A stretch of 64,000 nt of DNA. Origin: Burkholderiales bacterium. Its GTDB lineage: Bacteria > Pseudomonadota > Gammaproteobacteria > Burkholderiales > Usitatibacteraceae. This document shows, one piece after another, positions 45,079 through 53,932 of this stretch (position 1 is its first letter; every line of letters starts with the position of its first letter). The translations under genes and the position numbers were made by a program. The stretch lies in contig JANYDB010000113.1 of NCBI GenBank assembly GCA_025359985.1, positions 1-64,000 on the forward strand, given 5' to 3'. The notes beneath the pieces are model-generated. The model did no database searches and was not told the origin of the DNA. It worked only from the letters and a program-made list of their open reading frames with translations.

Positions 45079-45603
45079 TTAAATTTTCTTTTTGGGCGAA
45101 ACTACCATAATCATCTGACGGCCTTCCATTTTTGGAAATTGTTCAACCTGCCCGACTTCTGCTAAATCTGCTTGCACACGCTTCAAAAGTTCCATTCCCA
45201 ACTCTTGATGCGCCATTTCACGACCACGAAAACGCAGTGTGATTTTAGTCTTGTCGCCGTCTTCCAAAAACCGCTTTAGGTTACGGACTTTGATGTTGTA
45301 GTCCCCATCATCAGTGCCAGGACGGAATTTAATTTCTTTTACCTGAATCTGCTTTTGTTTCAGTTTGGCTTCGTGCGCTTTTTTCGCTTCGCGATACTTA
45401 AATTTGCCGAAATCCATAATCCGACAAACCGGTGGTTTTGCCGTCGGGGCAATTTCCACCAAATCCAGTTGCGCGGTTTCTGCCTGGGCAACAGCTTCAG
45501 CAAAACTCACTATACCAATCGGCTCGCTTTCGGGGCCGAGCAATCGAACCTCAGTGACACCCGTAATTTCACTGTTGATCCGAACATCTTTATCAGTAGC
45601 GAT
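45079..45603 (-). CDS. infC: Translation initiation factor IF-3, ATC start codon
   Basis: 174 residues from ATC 45603-45601. Reading on from [37 protein letters not shown] is the conserved IF-3 N-terminus. AGGAG (45610-45614) precedes it by about six bases, and no ATG, GTG or TTG lies upstream in frame with homology. IF-3 genes normally use a non-standard start (ATT in E. coli) because IF-3 rejects it, giving feedback control. A start at TTG 45543 would delete the N-terminal strand. The C-terminal domain ([32 protein letters not shown]) is complete. It follows thrS. Confidence 0.95.
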   Translation of the reverse strand: MATDKDVRINSEITGVTEVRLLGPESEPIGIVSFAEAVAQAETAQLDLVEIAPTAKPPVCRIMDFGKFKYREAKKAHEAKLKQKQIQVKEIKFRPGTDDGDYNIKVRNLKRFLEDGDKTKITLRFRGREMAHQELGMELLKRVQADLAEVGQVEQFPKMEGRQMIMVVSPKKKI

Positions 45604-45705
45604 ACAACTCTCCTAATCGTTCAAAATATCTTGGGCGATTTCAAAAAATCGCCTCAAGGGCTAAATAGTTAAATACTTATCACCCATACGAAACAAAATT
45701 ACCGC

Positions 45706-47625
45706 CTACTTCTTCGCGGTAACTTCATCTTTTACGCGTGAAATAAATTCATTTAATGACATGGTGGGAAGATTTTCTCCGCCGCCTTTGCCATCACGTA
45801 CTCGAACCGTTATCGTACCGGCTTCTTTCTCCTTATCGCCGAGAACCAACAAATAAGGAACTTTTTGTACGCTATGTTCCCGAATCTTATAGGAAATCTT
45901 CTCATTTCGCAAATCGGCGTGCACCCGGATTCCAGCTGCTTTCAGAGCTTTAGTCACCTCGGACACATAAGCGGCCTGATTTTCGGTCACATTCATGGCT
46001 ACTACCTGCACAGGAGCCAGCCAAAGCGGCAGCGCACCCGTGTAATTTTCAATCAGAATGCCGATAAAACGCTCAAGCGAACCTACAATCGCGCGATGCA
46101 ACATTACCGGTGATTGCTTGGAGCTGGTTTCGTCTATATATTCCGCATCTAGACGTTCTGGCATATTGAAATCGACCTGGATTGTGCCGCATTGCCACAC
46201 CCGTCCCACGGCATCTTTGAGCGAATATTCGACTTTCGGACCGTAGAAAGCGCCCTCGCCTTTGAGCTCTTCCCACGCCACGTTACAGGCATTGAGCGAA
46301 TCAGCCAAGGCTTTTTCGGATTTATCCCAAACCTCGTCTGAGCCGACGCGCTTTTCAGGACGTGTCGATAGCTTGTAGATAATTTCCGTAAAACCAAAAT
46401 CAGCATAGACCTTTTGCAAAAGTCGCGTGAAATCCAGACACTCTTTTTGAATCTGATCTTCCGTACAAAAAATATGTCCATCGTCCTGGACAAATCCGCG
46501 CACCCGCATAATCCCGTGCAGCGCACCCGATGATTCATTACGATGACACGAGCCGAATTCGCCGTAACGCAACGGCAGATCGCGGTACGAACGCAGGTCG
46601 GAGTTAAATACCTGGACATGGCCAGGACAATTCATCGGCTTAATGGCGAAATCATGTTTCTCCGATTCCGTCGTAAACATACTGTCTTTGTAATTTTCCC
46701 AGTGGCCTGAACGCTCCCACAATGAACGATCCAGAATCATCGGACAACGAATTTCCTGGTAGCCGTTATCGGCATAAACCGTGCGCAGATATTGCTCAAT
46801 TTGTTGCCAGATGGTCCAGCCTTTAGGGTGCCAAAACACCATGCCAGGTGCTTCTTCCTGCATATGAAATAAATCGAGCAGCTTGCCAAGTTTGCGGTGA
46901 TCGCGCTTTTCCGCTTCTTCCAGCATCTGCAGATATGCTTCCTGATCTTCTTTTTTGGTCCATGCCGTACCGTAAATACGCGTCAGCATTTCATTTTTGC
47001 TATCGCCGCGCCAATAGGCCCCTGCAACTTTCATTAGCTTAAACACTTTTAGCTTGCCAGTTGACGGCACATGCGGGCCACGACAAAGGTCGGTAAAAGC
47101 ACCTTCCGTATAGAGTGAAACATCCTGATCTGCTGGAATTGATTCAATAATTTCAGCTTTGTAAGCCTCACCCATATTTTTAAAATAATTCACTGCCTCG
47201 TCACGCGGCAACACACGCCGGATAACCGGAATATCCTGCCTCGCCAGTTCGGCCATCTTCTTTTCAATGGTGACCAAATCGTCAGGTGTGAATGGACGCT
47301 TGTATGAAAAATCGTAGTAAAAGCCGTTTTCAATCACCGGGCCAATCGTGACTTGTGCATCCGGGAACAGCTCTTTCACCGCATGTGCGAGCAAATGTGC
47401 AGTGGAATGGCGAATCACATCCAGACCCACTGCGTCTTTGTCAGTAATGATGGCAAGCGTTGCGTCTTGCGCAATAACATAGCTGGTATCAACCAGCTTG
47501 TCCGCAACCATGCCCGCTAGTGCAGCTTTAGCTAAGCCAGCACCAATACTGGCAGCGACTTCGGCAACCGAAACAGCGTGATCAAATTGGCGGATAGATT
47601 GATCGGGAAGCGTGATGGAAATCAT
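45706..47625 (-). CDS. thrS: Threonyl-tRNA synthetase
   Basis: 639 residues from ATG 47625. The TGS domain starts [15 protein letters not shown]. The editing domain holds [36 protein letters not shown] (HxxxH zinc and catalytic site). The class II core has [10 protein letters not shown] (zinc Cys), [29 protein letters not shown] and [19 protein letters not shown]. The anticodon-binding domain ends the protein. ATG 47625 has GGGG upstream; the earlier TTG 47637 is less likely. A terminator lies only 25 bases upstream of the start. Confidence 0.96.
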   Translation of the reverse strand: MISITLPDQSIRQFDHAVSVAEVAASIGAGLAKAALAGMVADKLVDTSYVIAQDATLAIITDKDAVGLDVIRHSTAHLLAHAVKELFPDAQVTIGPVIENGFYYDFSYKRPFTPDDLVTIEKKMAELARQDIPVIRRVLPRDEAVNYFKNMGEAYKAEIIESIPADQDVSLYTEGAFTDLCRGPHVPSTGKLKVFKLMKVAGAYWRGDSKNEMLTRIYGTAWTKKEDQEAYLQMLEEAEKRDHRKLGKLLDLFHMQEEAPGMVFWHPKGWTIWQQIEQYLRTVYADNGYQEIRCPMILDRSLWERSGHWENYKDSMFTTESEKHDFAIKPMNCPGHVQVFNSDLRSYRDLPLRYGEFGSCHRNESSGALHGIMRVRGFVQDDGHIFCTEDQIQKECLDFTRLLQKVYADFGFTEIIYKLSTRPEKRVGSDEVWDKSEKALADSLNACNVAWEELKGEGAFYGPKVEYSLKDAVGRVWQCGTIQVDFNMPERLDAEYIDETSSKQSPVMLHRAIVGSLERFIGILIENYTGALPLWLAPVQVVAMNVTENQAAYVSEVTKALKAAGIRVHADLRNEKISYKIREHSVQKVPYLLVLGDKEKEAGTITVRVRDGKGGGENLPTMSLNEFISRVKDEVTAKK

Positions 47626-47649
47626 ATGAAACCCCAAAAAATAGAAACA

Positions 47650-47676
47650 AAAAAGCGCGGATGAGCCGCGCTTTTT
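47650..47676 (-). terminator. Terminator in the thrS leader
   Basis: An 11-bp stem (AAAAAGCGCGG at 47650-47660, CCGCGCTTTTT at 47666-47676) with a 5-base loop. On the minus strand it continues into a T run and then GTTTC. It ends 25 bases before thrS, so transcripts from further upstream must read through it. That layout is typical of attenuation. Confidence 0.8.
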
Positions 47677-47731
47677 GGACTGTTAATGCCGCTACTTTGC
47701 TTAAGCAGGGCGAGAATATTCGAAAGCTTGG

Positions 47732-47788
47732 CTAGAGATTAAGGCTTTGTTCGGCCTCAGGCGGCGTAGTGGGCGGTACCATAACCAT
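47732..47788 (-). CDS. Possible thrS leader peptide (18 residues, PPTTPP)
   Basis: An 18-codon frame starting ATG 47788, ending TAG at 47732, encodes MVMVPPTTPPEAEQSLNL. It has adjacent Thr codons (ACT ACG) bracketed by Pro pairs and lies 56 bases upstream of the thrS leader terminator. A small hairpin (CCGCA 47797-47801, TGCGG 47806-47810) precedes it. Threonine codons next to a thrS terminator suggest attenuation by a leader peptide, but I found no convincing antiterminator pairing and the ribosome site is weak, so this is tentative. Confidence 0.35.
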   Translation of the reverse strand: MVMVPPTTPPEAEQSLNL

Positions 47789-47931
47789 TGTCTTACCCGC
47801 AAAAATGCGGCCCTTTCATTTATTTGCTATCCATCATTTATGAATTGTACCCAATTCGTGCGCTTACATAAACTGCTGCTTGCAATATGCTACATCATTT
47901 CATCTTTAATTCGTCATTACTGCACCCTTCC

Positions 47932-49194
47932 TTACCTTTGCTTTACTTTTAAACGCCACAGTGAGGTCACCTCTTTTGCCCGTGCCGCATGCAAAGGATC
48001 TGTCGGGTCGGTAGCGCGTGAATGAGTGGGCTTCACGTCCAGACGTTCTGCAACACACAGGTTGGCATTATCGATCCATCCTAGCAATGTCTCGCGAGTG
48101 CGCAAACCAAGATGCTCGGCCAAATCTGAAAGTATTAACCAGCCTTCGCCGTTCGTATCCAGATGCGCCGCCAGCCCGGTCAAAAAACCGCGCAGCATAC
48201 GGCTTTCCGGATCATAAACGGCACGCTCAATCGGCGATGATGGCCGTGCCGGTAACCACGGCGGATTACACACAATCAAAGGCGCACGGCCAGCGGGAAA
48301 AAGATCAGCTTCCAGAATTTCAACACGATCATGCAACTTCATGCGCGTCAAATTTTCACGAGCACAGCCTAGCGCGCGTGGATCCTGATCGGTGGCAATA
48401 ACGCGCTTGATACCGCGCCTCGCGAGAATGGCAGCCAGCACCCCGGTGCCGGTGCCAATATCAAAAGCAAGCGGCGGTAACGGGCTGGGCAAAAGCGCCT
48501 CGGCCACCAGAGAAATATATTCCCCGCGAATCGGTGCAAACACACCGTAATACGGATGTATCCGATCACCGAGCGCCGGAATCTCAACGCCTTTGCGACG
48601 CCATTCGTGTGCACCAATGATGCCCAATAATTCTCGCAGCGATGTCACCGTAGCAGCGGCTGTGTGGCCGGGAGCCCCCCATGCTTCGGCACAAGCTCGT
48701 CGTACATCGGGCGCACGCCGCAGCGGAATTGAAAAATCGGCATCAAATGGGATCAATAGCATGGATAAAATTCGCGCGCGCTGCGCTCGTGCCTGTCGAT
48801 GCAGATTGAATGTGTCGGCTATTAATGGCGATGGCAATGTGGATGGTTTCATCGCGGATAGTTTTTTAGTCGCACGCACCGATTTCGCATCGGCTCGCCG
48901 TGCCATCGCCTGCAACAACTGCCGCGCATTTTGAAAATCACCGCGCCACAACATGGCCGTGCCCTCACAAGCCAGGTTGTACGCCACATCAGCGGATAAG
49001 GTGTCGTCGGCAACGATGACAAGCTTCGGTGCAGATGAGCCATTCTCTGCCCGCCAGCGCGCCGCGTGCTGTTGCTGCGATTCTGGCCAAATGATTGTGA
49101 GTGATGTGATTGATGGCGGCGTGTTGGTCGTGAGTGACCTATCTGCACTCAGTGAAGTTAGTGGCGTTGGTGGTACTGGCGATGGTTGAGGCAT
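47932..49194 (-). CDS. Class I SAM-dependent methyltransferase with NPPW motif
   Basis: 420 residues. The C-terminal ~200 hold the fold: LAFDIGTGTGVLAAILARRG (motif I), VIATDQDPRALGCARENL, VEILEADLFPAG and LIVCNPPWLPA (NPPY-type motif IV near residue 308), typical of N- or rRNA-directed enzymes such as RsmC/PrmC. The N-terminal half is not recognised and may be a substrate-binding domain. The first ~30 residues are Pro/Thr/Ser-rich and probably disordered. It ends on the minus strand upstream of thrS; the 294-base gap between them holds the thrS leader elements. Substrate cannot be assigned. Confidence 0.75.
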   Translation of the reverse strand: MPQPSPVPPTPLTSLSADRSLTTNTPPSITSLTIIWPESQQQHAARWRAENGSSAPKLVIVADDTLSADVAYNLACEGTAMLWRGDFQNARQLLQAMARRADAKSVRATKKLSAMKPSTLPSPLIADTFNLHRQARAQRARILSMLLIPFDADFSIPLRRAPDVRRACAEAWGAPGHTAAATVTSLRELLGIIGAHEWRRKGVEIPALGDRIHPYYGVFAPIRGEYISLVAEALLPSPLPPLAFDIGTGTGVLAAILARRGIKRVIATDQDPRALGCARENLTRMKLHDRVEILEADLFPAGRAPLIVCNPPWLPARPSSPIERAVYDPESRMLRGFLTGLAAHLDTNGEGWLILSDLAEHLGLRTRETLLGWIDNANLCVAERLDVKPTHSRATDPTDPLHAARAKEVTSLWRLKVKQR

Positions 49195-49640
49195 AGGTCC
49201 TGAAATAATTCGTCAAGTTTAAAAAAACAATCGATACGCAGAGTGTCTCACGGCTAACTGTCCGTCATACTTCATATAGTCTGTCGTTAATAACGCCCGT
49301 GCTCAAAGCGCGTACGTGGCTGCACGATCCGAAAGTGGCAGTAGAGTGCGAATGGACTAGAAGAAATCATCGCTTACACAGTACGCAATGTATTTTACTT
49401 GCCAGATAAATTTGATCGAATCATTCAGAATTTTCCCCCCGAATGTGCTGAAATTTGAAGGCAATAGAGCGACTATTTTAAATAGGGACGAGGTTATACC
49501 GGCTGACACATTAGCATCCTGCATCAGGCCTGTACTGACCTATTAAAGCAATAAATGCCATCATAAAAAACGGCAATATAAATCCAGGCAGAATAAATTG
49601 CATCTCCACATCAAATTATTTTTCAGGAGCACCATTCAAC
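49195..49640. other. Intergenic region without recognisable features
   Basis: 446 bases between divergently placed genes. I found no supported gene, repeat, hairpin terminator or tRNA. It contains a short homopolymer of Cs near 49434 and AT-rich stretches that may hold promoters for the flanking genes. Confidence 0.4.
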
Positions 49641-50135
49641 ATGATTCGCCCAGAACGTCTTACCGCCAGTTTTAATGGTAACTTTGTGGTGTTCTTAATT
49701 GGTATGCGCATTAATCAACCATTGAAAATACATAAGTGGTTGCCGGTTGTCACCGCCATGCCGCGCATGATCAAAGAACTTTATCAGCAACCAACATTAG
49801 GGTTTTTGCATGCCGAAACATGGTTTGGTCGAACCACCATCATGGTGCAGTATTGGCGCTCAATGGAGCAGCTATTGGCTTACGCCAAAATTCGTGAAGC
49901 CGAACATTTACCCGCGTGGCAAGCCTTTAATAAAGCGATTGGCACCAATGGTTCAGTCGGCATTTGGCATGAAACTTATGCCATATCAGCGGGCCAATAT
50001 GAAAATGTGTATGTCAACATGCCCCCGTTTGGATTGGGCCGAGCGGGCACCTTGCAAGCAGCAACCGGCCGACGACAATCAGCAGCAGATCGTTTACGCG
50101 GCGATGCTAATCAGGAAAGTGATAATGCGACGTGA
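49641..50135 (+). CDS. DUF4188-like ABM-fold protein
   Basis: 164 residues. MIRPERLTASFNGNFVVFLIGMRINQPLKIHKWLPVV, then LGFLHAETWFGRTTIMVQYWRSMEQLLAYAKIREAEHLPAWQAFNKAI and WHETYAISAGQYENVYVNMPPFGLG, are the pattern of DUF4188 proteins (dimeric alpha-beta barrel, related to small monooxygenase-like or phenylacetaldoxime dehydratase-like families). The protein is complete. TTCAGGAGC upstream is a good ribosome site. The biological role is not known to me. Confidence 0.7.
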   Translation: MIRPERLTASFNGNFVVFLIGMRINQPLKIHKWLPVVTAMPRMIKELYQQPTLGFLHAETWFGRTTIMVQYWRSMEQLLAYAKIREAEHLPAWQAFNKAIGTNGSVGIWHETYAISAGQYENVYVNMPPFGLGRAGTLQAATGRRQSAADRLRGDANQESDNAT

Positions 50136-50249
50136 GATGTACATCCATGAAATTGCATGACAGAAAATCTATGCAAGCGGTTGCGGACAATTGAATATAG
50201 CCGTTAGTAGGCTAAATAATTTATTCGGTTTTGCTTGTAACCGATATTG

Positions 50250-51499
50250 TTATAGTCTAACTTCATTAGCGCTTCTGTTCTCATTATCAAAGAACAGCAC
50301 ACGCTTATTTTGATCCCTCTGCATGGGTTCGCCGGTGAACGATTCACGCATGTTTGCGGCATGCGCCTCCAAGTAAGCAGCAATTTGCGATTCCGGCACT
50401 TTTTCCTTGAACATTTTGATCCGAATCGACAATAGCGCCATCGATTGAATTTTGCGGTGTATGCTTTTGAAAAGCTCGACTGGTGCCCAGGCGACGCTCG
50501 GGTAAACAAATTCAGCGCTTGCCAAAAACTGCGGATTGATCTTATTCAATTCAGTTGGCTTGAGGAAATCACCTCGATTCGTCTTCTTTCCGTTCAATGC
50601 ACTGGCTGGTTTATTGACAATCGCCAACATGTTTTGCGCGAAGCAGTAGTACCTATTGGTGATGTAGTTTGGAAAATGTCGGCCCTATTTTTGTCTACCT
50701 CGTATGCTTGTATTATTAGCGCATAGTCGGCGCGTATGATGCCAGGAAAATTAAATCGGTCAACACCGCCCGGCGAGAGCAGTTCATCGTAATGTGTGTC
50801 GATCAACTGGGGTGAACGAAACAGTAGAGACTCAATGCCCCGAAGTGCATGGCCCTCACAGACCAAGCCCATGGCCACTTCCACCCAGGTGCGCCCAACC
50901 GAATTCATCCGTCGCCAAAATGAATATTCATCTAACCACGAGTGATACGCCTCTTCAACGCGGCCCTAACGAAGATCAACTTTGATTGGGACAGCGGTCA
51001 GTTTTGTTATAGCTATAATTTGCACACCACCCGCTTGCATGAATCCGGACGCAGCCGGTAATTTCATGATTAATCGATAGCGCTGAAGTAATTCGGCGTT
51101 GTCTCGCAGAGTCTGGATGGCCTCCTAAATCGGCGCGCACTTCGGGTCTTGATCAAAGGGCTCGTAATCATCCTGCCAACAATTCATGCGCTCTTCATCC
51201 CACTTTATTGTCAGCGCATTCGAAACTTCGCTTTGTTTATGTACTTCCGCAAAGGTGAATACAATCGGCTGTGCGGCGCGCATGCGACCATAGGCCATGA
51301 AATCTTGTCCTGACGGTGCGCTCAATCCTATCAATCCAATTGCCCCGTTGTTGGGATCAACAGCATCCCTTGATGGTGCATAAAACGCAGCGGCTCCCTC
51401 GTCTAGTGGCTCATCGTTCGGGAAAGTCGCGCAATCGCCCATCAGCAGCGCACTGGCAAGAATTCATACTGATGAGCGTAGAGAATGAAGTTTTTTCAT
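50250..51499 (-). pseudogene. Decayed secreted/lipoprotein-like gene with multiple stops and a frameshift
   Basis: One reading frame from ATG 51499 encodes a signal-peptide-like start (MKKLHSLRSSV, stop, ILASALLMGDCATF). It continues through 51442-51125 (DPLDEG-type acidic region ending DPKCAPI) to a TAG, and then through EAIQTLRDNAELLQRYR to a second TAG (after KVDLR). It resumes as GRVEEAYHSWLDEYSFWRRMNSVGRTWVEVAMGLVCEG to about 50680. There a frameshift moves it to the frame of FAQNMLAIVNKPASALNGKK, ending at 50250. Conserved-looking sequence on both sides of three in-frame stops and a shift points to one degraded gene rather than three small ones. Family not recognised. Confidence 0.65.
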
Positions 51500-52011
51500 A
51501 AATCAGCGTTTTTTTATTGTTGGAATCAAGATCAAGAATTTTTTGGCGCTGCTGATTTTTTTATCCTATTTTTAACAAATTAAATTAAAAATGGGCTCTG
51601 CACCGTTTTATTTCAACTGTATCAGGGCTTCAAAATAGGCGGAATAATTTCCGCAAACTATACAGCTGATGGATATTTTCAAGCAAAAATGTCTGAAGAG
51701 GCCCACCAGTGCTTGTGTTTGCTGAACTCACCAAATTATTTTATCGAAGCGTGGCGTTTTGTCATTTTGCGTGGCTCATATGAGAGCTACGGGAAATCAC
51801 CTTATTAAAGGGCGAGAGTTGCATTTGCGCACGCCATGCAAATTCCAGCCGAAGACTTAGCGTTGCCTGTAACGGCAGCACGGTGCCGTGGTCGTGGCGT
51901 TGCCAATGCGACCCTAATCGTGTCAGCATTGAGTTCATGCGAATTAGGTTTAATGTGCGTGTGAAGTGTGTTCACCAAAACTATAAATGACATAACTGGG
52001 AGGCAGCTAGC
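51500..52011. other. Intergenic region, no gene supported
   Basis: About 510 bases, AT-rich at the left. AAATCAGC near 51500 and GCTGATTT near 51555 could pair over a long loop before a T run, a weak terminator-like structure. Short frames inside (51805-51993) are not supported. The right end carries the ribosome site GGGAGG for the next gene. Confidence 0.35.
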
Positions 52012-53697
52012 TTGAAAATTACCGGCAACGCCATTGAATCAGTCATTGCCGAGCGCTACTGGGCTTGGGCACTTTGTTTTATTTTAATGCTCACTTGCAG
52101 CGCACTGGCTGTGTTGCCGTCGATCACATCAACTATTTGGCTGTGGCCTGCGGCGGTGTTTGGGTTGCTGACGCTAGTCGGGCTTTTCGACTATGTGCAA
52201 ACCAAACAAGCCATCCGCCGCAACTATCCGGTGCTTTCACATTTCCGTTTTTTCTTTGAATTTATTCGTCCGGAAATTCGTCAATATTTTATAGAAGCAG
52301 ACAACGAGGAGCTGCCGTTTTCACGATCACAACGTGCGATTGTTTATCAGCGCGCCAAACATGTCAGCGATAAGCGTCCGTTTGGTACCCAGCTCAATGT
52401 TTATGAATCTAATTACGAATGGATCAACCATTCCATTGCGCCTGCGGAAATTGCGAGCCATGATTTCCGTATCACCATCGGCGGGCCGGATTGCACCGTG
52501 CCTTACTCGGCAAGCGTCTTTAATATTTCTGCAATGAGCTTTGGCGCGCTCTCGGCAAATGCGATTCTGGCGCTCAATGAAGGTGCTGAACGCGGCCGGT
52601 TTTATCACGATACCGGCGAAGGCTCCATCTCGCGCTACCACCGCGCTCAAGCGGGCCGTGCGGGAGGCGATATTGTGTGGGAGCTGGGCTCTGGCTATTT
52701 TGGCTGCCGCACAGTGGAGGGTAAATTTGATGCGGATAAATTTACGGAAAATGCGCGCAACGAGCAAGTCAAGATGATCGAAATCAAACTCTCGCAAGGG
52801 GCCAAGCCAGGCCATGGCGGCGTCTTGCCAGGTGCTAAGGTCACGCTTGAAATCGCTGAAGCGCGCGGGGTACTGATGGGGGTGGATTGCGTGTCACCGG
52901 CCAGACATTCTGCGTTTTCGACTCCCCTTGAATTATTGGGCTTTGTGCAGAAATTGCGCCAGCTGTCGGGCGGTAAACCCGTCGGGATCAAATTGGCGAT
53001 TGGTCATCCATGGGAATGGTTTGCGATTGTCAAAGCGATGCTTCAAACCCAAATCACGCCCGATTTTATCGTCGTGGATGGCGGCGAAGGCGGTACTGGT
53101 GCGGCGCCGCTGGAATTTACCGATCATGTGGGCGCGCCGCTGCGTGAAGCCTTGATGCTGGTACACAACACGCTGATTGGCGTGGCCTTACGTGATCGTA
53201 TCAAAATCGGCGCATCCGGCAAAATCATTACGGCTTTCGATATTGCCCGCACGCTTGCCATCGGTGCTGACTGGTGCAATTCAGCGCGTGGTTTCATGTT
53301 TGCACTCGGTTGCCTACAAGCGCAGACCTGCCACACCGGCAACTGCCCGACAGGTGTGACCACCCAAGACCCAAAACGCATGCGTGCGCTGGTGGTGCCT
53401 GAAAAATCTGAGCGCGTTTTTCAATTTCACCAAAACACGCTGGAAGCGTTGAAAGAACTGCTCGCAGCCGCAGGCTTGAATCACTCTTCTGAAATCGGGC
53501 CGGAGCATGTGATCCGCCGCGTTTCTTCAACCGAAGTCCGCTCACTGGCAACGCTACATACCTGGGCTAAGCATGGGGAACTTCTTGAAGGCATACCGGA
53601 GCATCCCGTATTTAAAGTGTTCTGGGCAGCTTCGCGGGCCGACACTTTTAAAGCTCCCCCAAATGTATTGTCGATGCGCGCCAGCAAAGAAAACTAG
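52012..53697 (+). CDS. FMN-binding glutamate synthase family protein (GltS/GlxD-like)
   Basis: 561 residues. An N-terminal membrane part (AWALCFILMLTCSALAVLP; TIWLWPAAVFGLLTLVGLFDYV) is followed by the FMN glutamate-synthase fold. Motifs include NISAMSFGALSANAILALNEGAERG, GGDIVWELGSGYFGCR, KLSQGAKPGHGGVLPGAKV, IVVDGGEGGTGAAPLEF and CHTGNCPTGVTTQDP, the Cys-rich motif of the iron-sulfur site. It lacks a glutaminase domain. The start is TTG 52012 with GGGAGG eight bases upstream. Stand-alone family members have been linked to methylamine-related glutamate metabolism or ferredoxin-dependent reduction; the role here is unknown. Confidence 0.85.
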   Translation: MKITGNAIESVIAERYWAWALCFILMLTCSALAVLPSITSTIWLWPAAVFGLLTLVGLFDYVQTKQAIRRNYPVLSHFRFFFEFIRPEIRQYFIEADNEELPFSRSQRAIVYQRAKHVSDKRPFGTQLNVYESNYEWINHSIAPAEIASHDFRITIGGPDCTVPYSASVFNISAMSFGALSANAILALNEGAERGRFYHDTGEGSISRYHRAQAGRAGGDIVWELGSGYFGCRTVEGKFDADKFTENARNEQVKMIEIKLSQGAKPGHGGVLPGAKVTLEIAEARGVLMGVDCVSPARHSAFSTPLELLGFVQKLRQLSGGKPVGIKLAIGHPWEWFAIVKAMLQTQITPDFIVVDGGEGGTGAAPLEFTDHVGAPLREALMLVHNTLIGVALRDRIKIGASGKIITAFDIARTLAIGADWCNSARGFMFALGCLQAQTCHTGNCPTGVTTQDPKRMRALVVPEKSERVFQFHQNTLEALKELLAAAGLNHSSEIGPEHVIRRVSSTEVRSLATLHTWAKHGELLEGIPEHPVFKVFWAASRADTFKAPPNVLSMRASKEN

Positions 53698-53932
53698 GGT
53701 AATTCTAAAGCCAGGTCGAATCGTCCGCCACGCGAAAGCATTGATAACCTGGCAGCCTATGCCCGCAGTGATTGCAGTAACTGTAATTAAATGCCGCGAC
53801 AAACGAGCTTCTCGGTATCATATCAACAATAAATAAAATGACTCCATAAAAATAGTCTTGCAAAACAATTTCGGATTTACCCGATATTGTTTGCCCCAAG
53901 GCTCATAAACCAGTTATAGAAGGGAGAATTGC

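Noticed and set aside
47638-47931. T-box riboswitch upstream of thrS
   Set aside because: No T-box conserved sequence or specifier stem-loop is visible, and T-boxes are rare in this group.
50909-51127. TAG codons at two places inside conserved-looking sequence, as possible amber recoding
   Set aside because: A TGA and a frameshift also break the same gene, so decay explains the data better. No pyrrolysine or suppressor tRNA gene is in the window.
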